Shown: piece after piece, positions 16,958 through 25,198 of the stretch
Layout: each line of letters starts with the position of its first letter
How positions within the stretch are numbered: the stretch's first letter is position 1
Source of the DNA: Pseudooceanicola sp.
GTDB taxonomy: Bacteria; Pseudomonadota; Alphaproteobacteria; Rhodobacterales; Rhodobacteraceae
NCBI GenBank assembly: GCA_002709085.1
Contig: PAPR01000053.1
Span: 32,656-96,655 of the forward strand
Direction: 5' to 3'
Length of the DNA stretch: 64,000 nucleotides
Notes under the pieces: generated by a model
Told to the model about the DNA's origin: nothing
Database searches by the model: none
Seen by the model: the letters and a program-made list of their open reading frames with translations, nothing else
Made by a program: the position numbers and the translations under genes

Positions 16958-18130
16958 TCAATATGAACGGGGCAGGCCGAGATTGGCCATGGCGATATAG
17001 TTCAGGATCATCTCTTCCGAGACCGGGGCGAAACGGAACAACCTTGCATCGCGCCAAAGCCGCTCCACGTGCATCTCCTTGGAGAACCCCATGCCGCCCA
17101 TAACCTGCATCGATTGTTCGGCGACCGCCGAGGTGGCCTGAGAGGCGATCAGCTTGGCCGCGTTGCTCTCGGATCCGAAAGGCAAGCCGTTGTCAAAGAA
17201 AGACGCGGCCTTGAGGTTGAGCAGCTTGGCCGCCTCAAGTTCGGCCCAGTGCTGCGCCAGGGGAAATTGCAGCGACTGGTATGAGCCGATGGGCCTGTCG
17301 CCAAAGACCCGCCGTTCTTTGGCGTAGTCCACGCCGAGCCGAATGGCGAGCCGACCGGCACCGATCAGGCCCGCAGTCGTCACGATCCGCTCGGTATTGA
17401 GTACGTCGAGCAACTGATGCCAGCCTTTGTCCAGGTCCCCGATCAGTTCGTCGGCCTCGATACGGACATTGTCAAAGAACACCTGACTGGAGGGCAACGT
17501 GTTGGTGCCCAGCTTGTCGATAGCCGCGTGGCTGACCCCTTCCCGATCGGTGTCGATCATGAAGAGCGAGATGCCATGGGTCTTTTTCGGGGCCTGGTCG
17601 ATGGGCGTGCTGCGGGTCACCACCAGCATCTTGTGCGACTGCGGGACGCCGGTGATCCAAATCTTCTGTCCGTTCAGCTGCCAGCCGTCACCGTCGGGCA
17701 CCACGGTGGTGCGCAGCTCCAGTGAATTGGTGCCGGCATCCGGCTCTGTCAACGCCATGCAGAATTGCATCTCGCCGGTGCACAGTTTTGGCAGCCAGTC
17801 GGCCTTCATCTGGTCGGTGCCATATTTCGCCACCGACACGCCGCCAAAGATCGGGTTCAGCATGAAGACCTGCGCCAGCGTCGCGCCGGCCCCCGCGGCG
17901 CAGAGCTCTTCGATGATCAGCGCCACCTCGACCATGCCAAGGCCGGCACCGCCGAGGTCCTCGGGCAGCATCGCGCCAGCCAGCCCGGAATCGCAGACAG
18001 CCTGCCAGCACTCGACCGGGAACGCCTTGTCAGCGTCTTTCGCGCGCCAGTAATCGGGACCGAAAGCCTCGCCCACCTTGCGGGCGGTCTCGATCATCAT
18101 CTGTTGTTCTTCGCTCAGGGCAAAATCCAT
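16958..18130 (-). CDS. Acyl-CoA dehydrogenase family protein
   Basis: ACAD of 390 residues with FCMALTEPDAGTNSLELRTT in the beta domain, FGDRPIGSYQSLQFPLAQ, and HVERLWRDARLFRFAPVSEE at the end. As in the ACAD at 3610, the usual EGTxE catalytic Glu is replaced (APVSEE), and the C-terminus is LGLPRSY. It lies between E2 and the acyl-CoA ligase in the long minus-strand operon, 17 bases after E2. Likely role: desaturation of the acyl-CoA made by the neighbouring ligase (inference). Confidence 0.87.
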   Translation of the reverse strand: MDFALSEEQQMMIETARKVGEAFGPDYWRAKDADKAFPVECWQAVCDSGLAGAMLPEDLGGAGLGMVEVALIIEELCAAGAGATLAQVFMLNPIFGGVSVAKYGTDQMKADWLPKLCTGEMQFCMALTEPDAGTNSLELRTTVVPDGDGWQLNGQKIWITGVPQSHKMLVVTRSTPIDQAPKKTHGISLFMIDTDREGVSHAAIDKLGTNTLPSSQVFFDNVRIEADELIGDLDKGWHQLLDVLNTERIVTTAGLIGAGRLAIRLGVDYAKERRVFGDRPIGSYQSLQFPLAQHWAELEAAKLLNLKAASFFDNGLPFGSESNAAKLIASQATSAVAEQSMQVMGGMGFSKEMHVERLWRDARLFRFAPVSEEMILNYIAMANLGLPRSY

Positions 18131-18147
18131 GAAGGGCTCCGGTTATT

Positions 18148-19476
18148 TCAGGCCGGTTTGCGCGCCGGGCGCAGCAGGCGGAGGGGGTTTTCGAGAAGGG
18201 CCACGACCGCCGACAGGAAACGTGCCGCATCAGCGCCATCGATGATGCGGTGGTCGCAGGCCAGTGTCAGGGTCAGCTCCCGCCGAAGGGCGGGCGCGTT
18301 GTTGGCATCGGGACGGAACACCGCACGTTCGGCGCCCACGCCCAGGATCATGGCGTTTGGCGGGTTGATGATCGGGGTCAGCGACGAGGCGCCGAACATA
18401 CCGACATTCGAGATCGAGATCACGCCGTCACCCACGTCCGAAGATGCCAGGCTGCCCGTCCGCGCGCGTTCGATCAGCCCGTTCGCCTGATTGGCCACAT
18501 CATCCAGCGAGGTGCCGCCGGAATTCCGCACGACCGGGATACGCAGCCCATCGGGCGTTTCGACGACCATGCCGATATCGGCGCGCCCGAAGGCAATGAT
18601 GCGATCGCCAGCCCAGATGCGGTTCATCTGGGGCATCTCCTCCAGCGCCAGACCCAGCGCCCGGATCAGCATATGCGTGACCGAGACTTTCTGCGTGGCG
18701 CCGTCGGCGTTGATGTCGGAACGCAGCGCTGACAGCGCCACCATATCAGCCTCATGAGTGAGATAGAAATGCGGGATGTCGCGCTTTGCGGCACTGACCC
18801 GCTGGGCCGTGGCGCGTCTGGTTGCGTCGGGCGTGATTTCGGTGACTTGCGCCGCAGCGTCGCCTGTCGCAGGTTGACCCGGTGGCCTTGCTTGCGCTGC
18901 GGTTTCGATGTCGCGCGCCTTGATCCGTCCCTTGGGGCCGGTGCCTTCGACCTTGTTGAGATCGACACCTTCGATTCCGGCCAGGCGGCGCGCCAGCGGC
19001 GTCGCGATGACGCGCAGTACATCCTCTTTCATGACCCGCCCGTCGCGGCCCGTCGGCTCGACCGTCGTGCGGTCCAATCTGTGCTCGGCCATCAGCTTGC
19101 GGGCGGATGGGCTGTCGAGCGTATCTTTGCCCTGACCATGACCCTGGCCCTGAATTTTGGCGGGCGGCTGGGCCGCTGCCGGGTCGGAGGTGGGCGTGGA
19201 GGGGCGCGCGGCGGGGGCCGCGCTGTCGTCTGCCGGTGCGCCGTCGTTCTCTACCCGTGCGATCGGGGTGCCGACCGGCACCGTCTCGCCGGCCTGAACG
19301 AGAACTTCCGCGAGCTTTCCATCGGTTTCGGCCTCGATCTCGTTGGCGACCTTTTCGGTCTCGACCGTGAACAGCAGGTCGCCGGCGCGGAACTCCGCCC
19401 CCGGTGCGACATGCCATTCGGAAAGCAGCCCCTCGGTCATCGTCAGACCGAACTTGGGCATCACCAGATCGGACAT
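18148..19476 (-). CDS. 2-oxoacid dehydrogenase E2 (dihydrolipoamide acyltransferase)
   Basis: Core of a 2-oxoacid- or acetoin-dehydrogenase-type complex, passing an acyl group from lipoamide to CoA. An N-terminal lipoyl domain has the lipoyl Lys in VETEKVANEI. Two peripheral-subunit-binding domains follow (SPSARKLMAEH and TPLARRLAGIEGVDL), then the catalytic domain with DHRIIDGADAARFLSA, carrying His and Asp-Gly. I start it at ATG 19476, which gives MSDLVMPKFGLTMTEG, 2 bases after the hydratase stop. It is 442 residues. No E3 (dihydrolipoamide dehydrogenase) gene is in the window, so E3 must be borrowed. Confidence 0.9.
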   Translation of the reverse strand: MSDLVMPKFGLTMTEGLLSEWHVAPGAEFRAGDLLFTVETEKVANEIEAETDGKLAEVLVQAGETVPVGTPIARVENDGAPADDSAAPAARPSTPTSDPAAAQPPAKIQGQGHGQGKDTLDSPSARKLMAEHRLDRTTVEPTGRDGRVMKEDVLRVIATPLARRLAGIEGVDLNKVEGTGPKGRIKARDIETAAQARPPGQPATGDAAAQVTEITPDATRRATAQRVSAAKRDIPHFYLTHEADMVALSALRSDINADGATQKVSVTHMLIRALGLALEEMPQMNRIWAGDRIIAFGRADIGMVVETPDGLRIPVVRNSGGTSLDDVANQANGLIERARTGSLASSDVGDGVISISNVGMFGASSLTPIINPPNAMILGVGAERAVFRPDANNAPALRRELTLTLACDHRIIDGADAARFLSAVVALLENPLRLLRPARKPA

Positions 19477-19478
19477 TT

Positions 19479-20261
19479 TCAGGAACCCTTGAAAGTCGCG
19501 GCGCGTTTTTCCAGGAAGGCCGAGCACCCTTCGTGCGAGTCCTCACTGTCCAGCACCAGCCCGATCATCGCCTGTTCGTGACGCAGGGCCGCCGAGAGGG
19601 GCATATCCGCGCCATCGGTCACTGTCCGCTTGAGCAGCTTCAGAACCAGCGGCGATTTCGCGGCGATCTTGTCCGCCGTCTCGCGGGCGCTCGCCATCAG
19701 CTCATCATGCGGGACCACGCGGTTGGCGAGGCCGATGCTGACCGCCTCTTCCGGGGTCAACATATCGCCGGTGTACATGATCTCCTTGGCGCGGCAGAGG
19801 GGCAGTTGACGGATGATCCGCTGGGTGCCGCCGGCGCCGGGAAACAGACCCAGAGTGATTTCGGGAAGGCCCAGCCGGGACTTGTCGGACAGAATGCGGA
19901 TATCGAGCGCCAGCAACAATTCGGTGCCACCGCCCAGCGCGAACCCGTTCACCGCGCCAATCGTCGGCTTGTCGAGCGTCTCGATCCGGCGGAACAGGTT
20001 ATGGATAGCCTCGGCGAATTCCTCGTAGTGCGGCAGGCCCTGGCGCGAATTCAGATCGGCGATGTCGCCGCCCGCGACAAAGGAACGCCCAGTCCCCGTA
20101 AAGATCACCACGCGGATCTCGGGGTCTGTCGCGACCTTGTCGAGGGCGTCGTTCAGCGCGCGGACGGCCGGTAAGTCAATCGCATTCAGCGTGTCGGGGC
20201 GGTTGATCGTCAATGTGGCGATCGGGCCATCGACGTCTATCAGGATCGTGTCGGTTGTCAT
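19479..20261 (-). CDS. Enoyl-CoA hydratase
   Basis: Crotonase of 260 residues with both catalytic glutamates in place: the Glu of LGGGTELLLALD and the Glu of GLPEITLGLFPGAGGTQR. The oxyanion segment is GTGRSFVAGGDIADL. It is therefore a plausible true hydratase, unlike the one at 10410. It is inserted between E1-beta and E2 in the operon, which is unusual for a plain pyruvate or acetoin complex and suggests the operon runs a beta-oxidation-like sequence and an oxidative decarboxylation together. Confidence 0.9.
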   Translation of the reverse strand: MTTDTILIDVDGPIATLTINRPDTLNAIDLPAVRALNDALDKVATDPEIRVVIFTGTGRSFVAGGDIADLNSRQGLPHYEEFAEAIHNLFRRIETLDKPTIGAVNGFALGGGTELLLALDIRILSDKSRLGLPEITLGLFPGAGGTQRIIRQLPLCRAKEIMYTGDMLTPEEAVSIGLANRVVPHDELMASARETADKIAAKSPLVLKLLKRTVTDGADMPLSAALRHEQAMIGLVLDSEDSHEGCSAFLEKRAATFKGS

Positions 20262-20278
20262 ATGAAACTCCTCAGTGT

Positions 20279-21253
20279 TCAGGCCAGCGTTCGGCGGAGT
20301 GCCGTGACAATCCGGTCCGCGTTGGGCCGGTATGCCTCTTCCAGCGTCTTTCCGAAAGGCGAGGGGGCAAAGGGTGCGCCCACCCGTATGATCGGGCCGT
20401 CAAGCTCATCGAAACCGATATCCACCATCCGAGCGGCAATTTCCGCGCCGACCCCAAAGGCTTCGACCGCCTCGTGCACGACGACGAGGTTATGGGTGCG
20501 CGACAGGCTCTCCAGCACGCAGGCTTCGTCCCAGGGCTGAATGGAGCGTAGGTCGATCACCTCGACCTCGACGCCCTCCGCGGCCATCACATCGGCTGCG
20601 GCTTCGGCCAGGCCGACCGCTGCGCCATAGGCCACCACGGTGGCATCCTCGCCTGGCCGCGCGATCCGGGCCTTGCCGATTTCGACCCGTTCGGGGGTCT
20701 CGGGTACCTCGCCCTTCATGGCGTAAAGTGCTTTGTTTTCGACGACGATCACCGGGTCGGGATCGTCGATCGCCGCACGCAGCAGGCTGTAGGCTTCAGC
20801 CGGATTTGACGGGCAGACGACCTTGAGGCCCGGCACATGGGCCAGCCAGGCTTCTAGGCACTGCGAATGCTGTGGTCCCGCGTTGAGCCCGCCGCCATGG
20901 GGCGTTCGCAGAACCATCGGCACCGAGCCCTGACCGCCGAACATAGAGCGCGCCTTGGCAGCCTGGTTCACCAACATATCCATCGAAAGGGTGATGAAAT
21001 CCATGAACATGATCTCGGCCACCGGCCGCATGTTGGTCAGCGCCGCGCCCACTGCGATGCCGGTGATCGCGGCCTCGGCGATAGGAGCGTCATAGACCCG
21101 CTCGGGCCCGTAGATGTCGAGAAGATCGCGCGTTGCCTTGAATGACCCGCCCGCCGCGCCGATGTCCTCGCCGATCAGGAACACGGTGGAATCGTCGCGC
21201 ATCGCGTCTTTCAGGGCCTGATTGACGGCCTTCAGATATCGCATCTCACCCAT
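20279..21253 (-). CDS. 2-oxoacid dehydrogenase E1 beta subunit
   Basis: Beta chain of the thiamine-diphosphate E1. The ATG at 21253 gives MGEMRYLKAVNQALKDAM, the proper family N-terminus, and sits 4 bases after the E1-alpha stop; the longer frame reaching 21388 lies inside E1-alpha. At 324 residues it has the normal length. Segments FLIGEDIGAAGG, PIAEAAITGIAVGAAL, EIMFMDFI, RTPHGGGLNAGPQHSQ and the C-terminal TransK-C half (EVEVIDLRSIQPWD) are all present. With E1-alpha it decarboxylates a 2-oxoacid or cleaves an acetoin-like ketone. Confidence 0.91.
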   Translation of the reverse strand: MGEMRYLKAVNQALKDAMRDDSTVFLIGEDIGAAGGSFKATRDLLDIYGPERVYDAPIAEAAITGIAVGAALTNMRPVAEIMFMDFITLSMDMLVNQAAKARSMFGGQGSVPMVLRTPHGGGLNAGPQHSQCLEAWLAHVPGLKVVCPSNPAEAYSLLRAAIDDPDPVIVVENKALYAMKGEVPETPERVEIGKARIARPGEDATVVAYGAAVGLAEAAADVMAAEGVEVEVIDLRSIQPWDEACVLESLSRTHNLVVVHEAVEAFGVGAEIAARMVDIGFDELDGPIIRVGAPFAPSPFGKTLEEAYRPNADRIVTALRRTLA

Positions 21254-21257
21254 CGGT

Positions 21258-22223
21258 TCAGACCTCGGCTCGTGTGTATACATCGGCAAGAATGTCGCCG
21301 GCTTCGGGAAGGGGGGCAGCCACTGCCGCCTCGGTCGCGGCCTCGATCTGCGCCTCGACGTCGGCGGCGATCTCGGCCAGCGCCTCATCCGTCAGGCCGG
21401 CCTCGCGCAGCGTCTCGCCGGCCAGCCGTATCGGGTCGCGCGCATCGAGCCCGGCCAGCTCGTCACTATCGCGATAGTCTTGCCGATCCCCTTCGAAATG
21501 CCCACGGACACGGGTGGTCCGGCATTCGAGGATCGCAGGAGAGGCCGCCTTGCGCATCCCGGTGATCAGTTTACCGGCGGCCCCGGCGACTTCATCGACG
21601 ATATTGCCGTCCACTTCCTTGTAGGTAATGCCGAATGCCTTGCCGAGCTTGTCGAGGCTTGTGGCCAGTTGCCGTTCCGTCGGGCTGAATTCCGACCAGC
21701 CGTTGTTCTCGCAGACAAACAGGATCGGAAGGCTCCACAGCTTGGCGATATTCAGACATTCATGCAGGACGCCTTCGGCCAGGGCGCCGTCGCCGAAATA
21801 AACCACGGCGATGTTCCCCTTGGCCTGCATCTTGTGTGCCAGCGCGCTGCCCGTGGTGATCGGCAGGCCAGCAGCGACAATACCGTTCGCACCGAGCATG
21901 CCCTTGGCCAGATCCGCGACGTGCATCGAGCCGCCGCGCCCCTTGCACAACCCGGTCGCCTTACCCAGAATTTCGGCGAAGAAGCCGTTCAAATCCACAC
22001 CCTTAGCCAGGGTATGGCCGTGCCCGCGATGGTTCGAAGACACAGTATCGTCTTCGGTCAGCGCGCTCGAAACCCCTGCGGGGACGGCCTCCTGGCCGAT
22101 GGACAAGTGGAGAAAGCCCGGAATCATTCCGTCGGCGAACAGCTTCTGCAGCCGTTCTTCTGACCGGCGGATCAACAGCATCATGCGGTAGAGGTCCGCG
22201 CGTTCTTTCAGCTTCATCGCCAT
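21258..22223 (-). CDS. 2-oxoacid dehydrogenase E1 alpha subunit (ThDP-dependent)
   Basis: Alpha chain of E1, 321 residues. The thiamine-diphosphate motif GDGALAEG through VCENN is present, together with SSNHRGHGHTLAKGVD and GRGGSMHVADLAKGMLGANG. These GHGH and GGSMH segments are shared by pyruvate- and acetoin-dehydrogenase E1 chains. It is the first gene of a seven-gene operon running to 14758. The promoter lies in the divergent region with the ACAD at 22383. The substrate may be an acetoin-like or branched 2-oxo compound; I cannot tell which. Confidence 0.91.
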   Translation of the reverse strand: MAMKLKERADLYRMMLLIRRSEERLQKLFADGMIPGFLHLSIGQEAVPAGVSSALTEDDTVSSNHRGHGHTLAKGVDLNGFFAEILGKATGLCKGRGGSMHVADLAKGMLGANGIVAAGLPITTGSALAHKMQAKGNIAVVYFGDGALAEGVLHECLNIAKLWSLPILFVCENNGWSEFSPTERQLATSLDKLGKAFGITYKEVDGNIVDEVAGAAGKLITGMRKAASPAILECRTTRVRGHFEGDRQDYRDSDELAGLDARDPIRLAGETLREAGLTDEALAEIAADVEAQIEAATEAAVAAPLPEAGDILADVYTRAEV

Positions 22224-22274
22224 CTCCCTTATGCCTCACGGCAAATTGCCAAGCCGGCTTCCAGGCGTCAAGGG

Positions 22275-22301
22275 AAATGATTTCTGATTCGACAATCATT
22301 T
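22275..22301. promoter_or_regulatory. Candidate TetR operator, AAATGATT-N11-AATCATTT
   Basis: Perfect 8-base arms at 22275-22282 and 22294-22301, with a second inverted pair, TGATT-CGAC-AATCA (22285-22298), nested over the right arm. It lies midway between the divergent E1-alpha operon and the ACAD at 22383. The operon-terminal TetR (14758) is the natural candidate ligand. The binding is inferred. Confidence 0.45.
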
Positions 22302-22382
22302 ATGTTGCGAATCCACTTTACCCCGATAACATGAACTCAATACGTCTCAGAGACGTCCGATCGAGAATGGGGAGGTTCATCG

Positions 22383-23567
22383 ATGCAATTTCAGCCTACG
22401 GAAGACCAGAAAGCCTATCGTGATACCGCCAAGCGGTTCGCATCCGAAAAGCTCGCGCCGAGCTATCTGGAACGGTCAAAGGGGCAAGTCCTCGACCGTG
22501 CGAAGTTGAAGGAAATGGGCTCGCTCGGGCTGATCGCGCCCGATCTGCCGGAACGGTTTGGCGGGCTTGGCGAAAGTTCGGTGACAGCCGGGCTCATCAC
22601 CGAGGAAATCGCATATGCCGATTTCAACGTCAGCTACGTGCAGCTTGTGGGGTCCCTCATGGGGGGAATGGTCGCAAAACACGCCTCCGAAGATATCTCG
22701 GCGGAATGGCTGCCCAAATTGATTGCCGGTGACGCGGTGATCGGTATCGGCCTGACGGAGCCGCGAGGTGGGTCGGATGTGGCAAACCTTGTCCTCAGGG
22801 CCGAAAAGTCCGGCAACGGCTGGCGGCTGAACGGAGAAAAGACCTCCATCAGTTTTGCCACCCAGGCGGATGCGGTGGTGGTCTTTGCGCGCACCGGCGA
22901 TCCGGATAGCGGCTCCAAGGGGGTCAGCGCCTTTTTCGTCGATCTGAATGAAAAGGGTATCAAGCGCACGCATTTCGACGACATTGGCACGCGGCCTGTC
23001 GGGCGCGGATCGTTGTTCTTTGACGATGTTTATGTGCCGGCTGAAAACATGATGGCGGAAGAGGGCCGCGCCTTTGGCAAGATCATGGTTGGCTTTGACT
23101 ACTCCCGTGCGCTGATCGGGTTGGAATGCCTGGGCGCGGCACAGGCGTCGGTCGATGAAACCTGGGCTTATGTGCAGGAGCGCGAAGCCTTTGGCGCGCC
23201 CATCGTGCAATACCAGGGGGTCAGCTTCCCGCTGGCCGAAGCCGAGACCAAGCTCACCATGATGCGCCAGCTTTGCTATTATACGCTGGACCTGCGCGAT
23301 CGTGGCCTGCCCCACACCGCAGAGGCCGCCATGTGCAAGTGGTACCTGCCCAAGACCGCCTGCGAGATTATTCACCAATGTCTGATCCTGCATGGCCATT
23401 ACGGCTATACCACCGACTTGCCGCACCATCAGCGTTACAACGATGTTCTCGGTCTGCAACTCGGCGATGGCACCGCGCAGGTTCAGAAATTGGTGATCGC
23501 TCGCGAAAAAGCTGGACGGATGGCGCTTCAGTATGACCCCATGGCAAGGGCGGCCCACAAAAAGTGA
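22383..23567 (+). CDS. Acyl-CoA dehydrogenase, possibly acting on alicyclic acyl-CoA
   Basis: ACAD of 394 residues. GIGLTEPRGGSDVANLVLRA and FGAPIVQYQGVSFPLAEAE are normal family segments. At the C-terminus the catalytic stretch reads LQLGDGTAQVQKLVIAREKAG: the usual Glu is Asp. That Asp variant and the overall style recall cyclohexanecarboxyl-CoA dehydrogenases (AliB type), from memory and unverified. The ATG follows GGGGAGGTTCATCG. It is a single-gene unit divergent from the E1 operon, sharing the 22275-22301 palindrome, so both are probably co-regulated. Confidence 0.86.
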   Translation: MQFQPTEDQKAYRDTAKRFASEKLAPSYLERSKGQVLDRAKLKEMGSLGLIAPDLPERFGGLGESSVTAGLITEEIAYADFNVSYVQLVGSLMGGMVAKHASEDISAEWLPKLIAGDAVIGIGLTEPRGGSDVANLVLRAEKSGNGWRLNGEKTSISFATQADAVVVFARTGDPDSGSKGVSAFFVDLNEKGIKRTHFDDIGTRPVGRGSLFFDDVYVPAENMMAEEGRAFGKIMVGFDYSRALIGLECLGAAQASVDETWAYVQEREAFGAPIVQYQGVSFPLAEAETKLTMMRQLCYYTLDLRDRGLPHTAEAAMCKWYLPKTACEIIHQCLILHGHYGYTTDLPHHQRYNDVLGLQLGDGTAQVQKLVIAREKAGRMALQYDPMARAAHKK

Positions 23568-23947
23568 GCAAGGCCGCATCTGTCGGCAAAATGGGTTTTG
23601 GTGATCTTGGTTTAGTCTGAATATTCGATTGTCCATCAGCAGGCATCCAGAAGCCTGCTTTGGGGGTGTCCGATGACATTCAGTTCAAATGCCTGGCGCC
23701 GCAAAAATCCGGACGAACCGGATGTCAGCCTGCGATTTGTGAAAGCGATAAAATTCCGGACGCGGCGTGCCGCGTCCGTCGATGTGGCATTTGCGGCGTG
23801 GCCTGTTTTGGGAGGCCCCGCCCCGCTTGACCGCAAACAGTTCAGGAATAGGCGTGGCAAGGCGCGACCGGCCCATACAAGGGCCGGAACCATGCTGAAT
23901 GACCACTTCAAACGCGCCAAATAATATCACAATCAGGGAGAAGTAAT
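23568..23947. other. 380-base gap with one hairpin, no convincing gene
   Basis: Lies between the ACAD and the orphan binding protein. Short frames exist on both strands but none has a ribosome site or a known motif. A perfect 9-base stem with a CGTG loop is at 23757-23778. A GAATATTC palindrome lies near 23617. The leader AGGGAGAAG just before 23948 serves the binding-protein gene. Confidence 0.5.
23757..23778. terminator. Hairpin, 9-base stem, CGTG loop
   Basis: Perfect GC-rich stem (23757-23765 with 23770-23778), 190 bases after the ACAD stop. No T-run follows, so it is either a weak terminator for the ACAD or a leader structure ahead of the binding-protein gene. Confidence 0.4.
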
Positions 23948-25198
23948 GTGAAATTCCTTTCAATATTCACTGCGGCCGCCTTGGCCACGGCGACGGTCCT
24001 GGGCGGCACCGCCGCCTCGGCGCAGGATAAAGAGCCGATACGTTTCGGACTTTGTTTCGATCTCAGCAAATCCTACACGTTCGTCTCGCCCCAGGTGGCT
24101 CAGGCAGCTCAGGATCTGGCCAAATTCACCAATAAGAATGGCGGCATCGACGGTCATCCCGTCGAGATGATCGTGCGTGACCACGGGAACGAGCCCCAGC
24201 GAGGGGTGGAGTGCTACGAACAGCTGAAACGCGAAGGCGTGTTCATCTTCTATATGCTGTCGACCCCGGTGACGAATGCCATCGTCCCGCGGGCGATGAA
24301 AGACGAGAATATCCTGATGCAGTCCTTCTCCGGCAGGGGCGACGCTGTCGATGGTGAGGTGTTCGAATGGGTTTTCCCGGTCGGGCCGACGTACTGGCAG
24401 CAGGCCGCCAACGATATTGCCTTCATCAAGAACCAACTTGGCGGCGATCTCAGTGAAGCCAAGATCGGCTTCATGTATTTCGACTTCCCCTTCGGCCAGG
24501 AGCCGATCGAGATCCTCAAGACGTTGGAAGAGAAAGAAGGCTTCCAGCTTGAGCTTTATCCGGTCCCACTGCCCGGATCGGACCAGTCAGGTCCATGGAG
24601 CAAAGTCCGCCGCGACAAGCCCGACTATGTGATTTCCTGGATGCTGGGCGGCGGCCATGTCGTTGCTTCCAAGGAGATGCGGCGCAACGGGTTCCCGATT
24701 GATCGGTATCTCTCTGTCGACTGGATCAACGAAGTGGATATCGCCAACATCGGGACAGAGGAGGCCACGGGCATCCTGCGCGGAACCAATGTGGCGGGCG
24801 GTCAGGATCACGAACTCATCCAGGGCATCCTCGATACGCTCTATGCCAATGGTGAGGGTAGCGGGCCGGAAAAACTCTTGCGCGACGTGCACTATAACAA
24901 GGGTATCGCGATCTATGCGGTGGCAATCGAAGCCGCCCGTCTGGCGATCGAGCAGAATGGCTGGCCGCTGACCGCAGAGAGCATGAAGGCCGGTTACGAG
25001 TCGGTAAAGAACTACGATGCCGGAGGTATCATGTCACCTGTCACCGTGACGCCGCAGGACCACGGCGGGGGCGGACGCACCCGTGTGGAGCAATGGACCG
25101 GCGAAACCTGGGAGCCGCTGACCGAGTGGAGCTCCGACTATGGCGAGGTGGTTTGGGACGTGATCAAGGAAAGCTCCTCCACGTTCTCCACCGACTGA
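23948..25198 (+). CDS. Branched-chain-amino-acid-type ABC substrate-binding protein (orphan)
   Basis: Periplasmic binding protein of 416 residues (Peripla_BP_6 type). The signal peptide is KFLSIFTAAALATATVLGG with cleavage near ASA-QDKEP. It keeps the family pattern: DLSKSYTFVSPQVAQAAQD, NKNGGIDGHPVEMIVRDHG, and a late DYVISWMLGGGHVVASKEM. The start is GTG at 23948 after AGGGAGAAG; the ATG two bases earlier is followed at once by TGA. No permease or ATPase gene adjoins it, so it must share a Liv core made elsewhere, perhaps one of the two in this window. Ligand unknown. Confidence 0.87.
   Translation: MKFLSIFTAAALATATVLGGTAASAQDKEPIRFGLCFDLSKSYTFVSPQVAQAAQDLAKFTNKNGGIDGHPVEMIVRDHGNEPQRGVECYEQLKREGVFIFYMLSTPVTNAIVPRAMKDENILMQSFSGRGDAVDGEVFEWVFPVGPTYWQQAANDIAFIKNQLGGDLSEAKIGFMYFDFPFGQEPIEILKTLEEKEGFQLELYPVPLPGSDQSGPWSKVRRDKPDYVISWMLGGGHVVASKEMRRNGFPIDRYLSVDWINEVDIANIGTEEATGILRGTNVAGGQDHELIQGILDTLYANGEGSGPEKLLRDVHYNKGIAIYAVAIEAARLAIEQNGWPLTAESMKAGYESVKNYDAGGIMSPVTVTPQDHGGGGRTRVEQWTGETWEPLTEWSSDYGEVVWDVIKESSSTFSTD

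Noticed and set aside
23673..23924. An 83-codon plus-strand frame between ACAD and the orphan receptor
   Set aside because: Its start has no ribosome site, the product is basic and featureless, and a 9-base hairpin runs through it.
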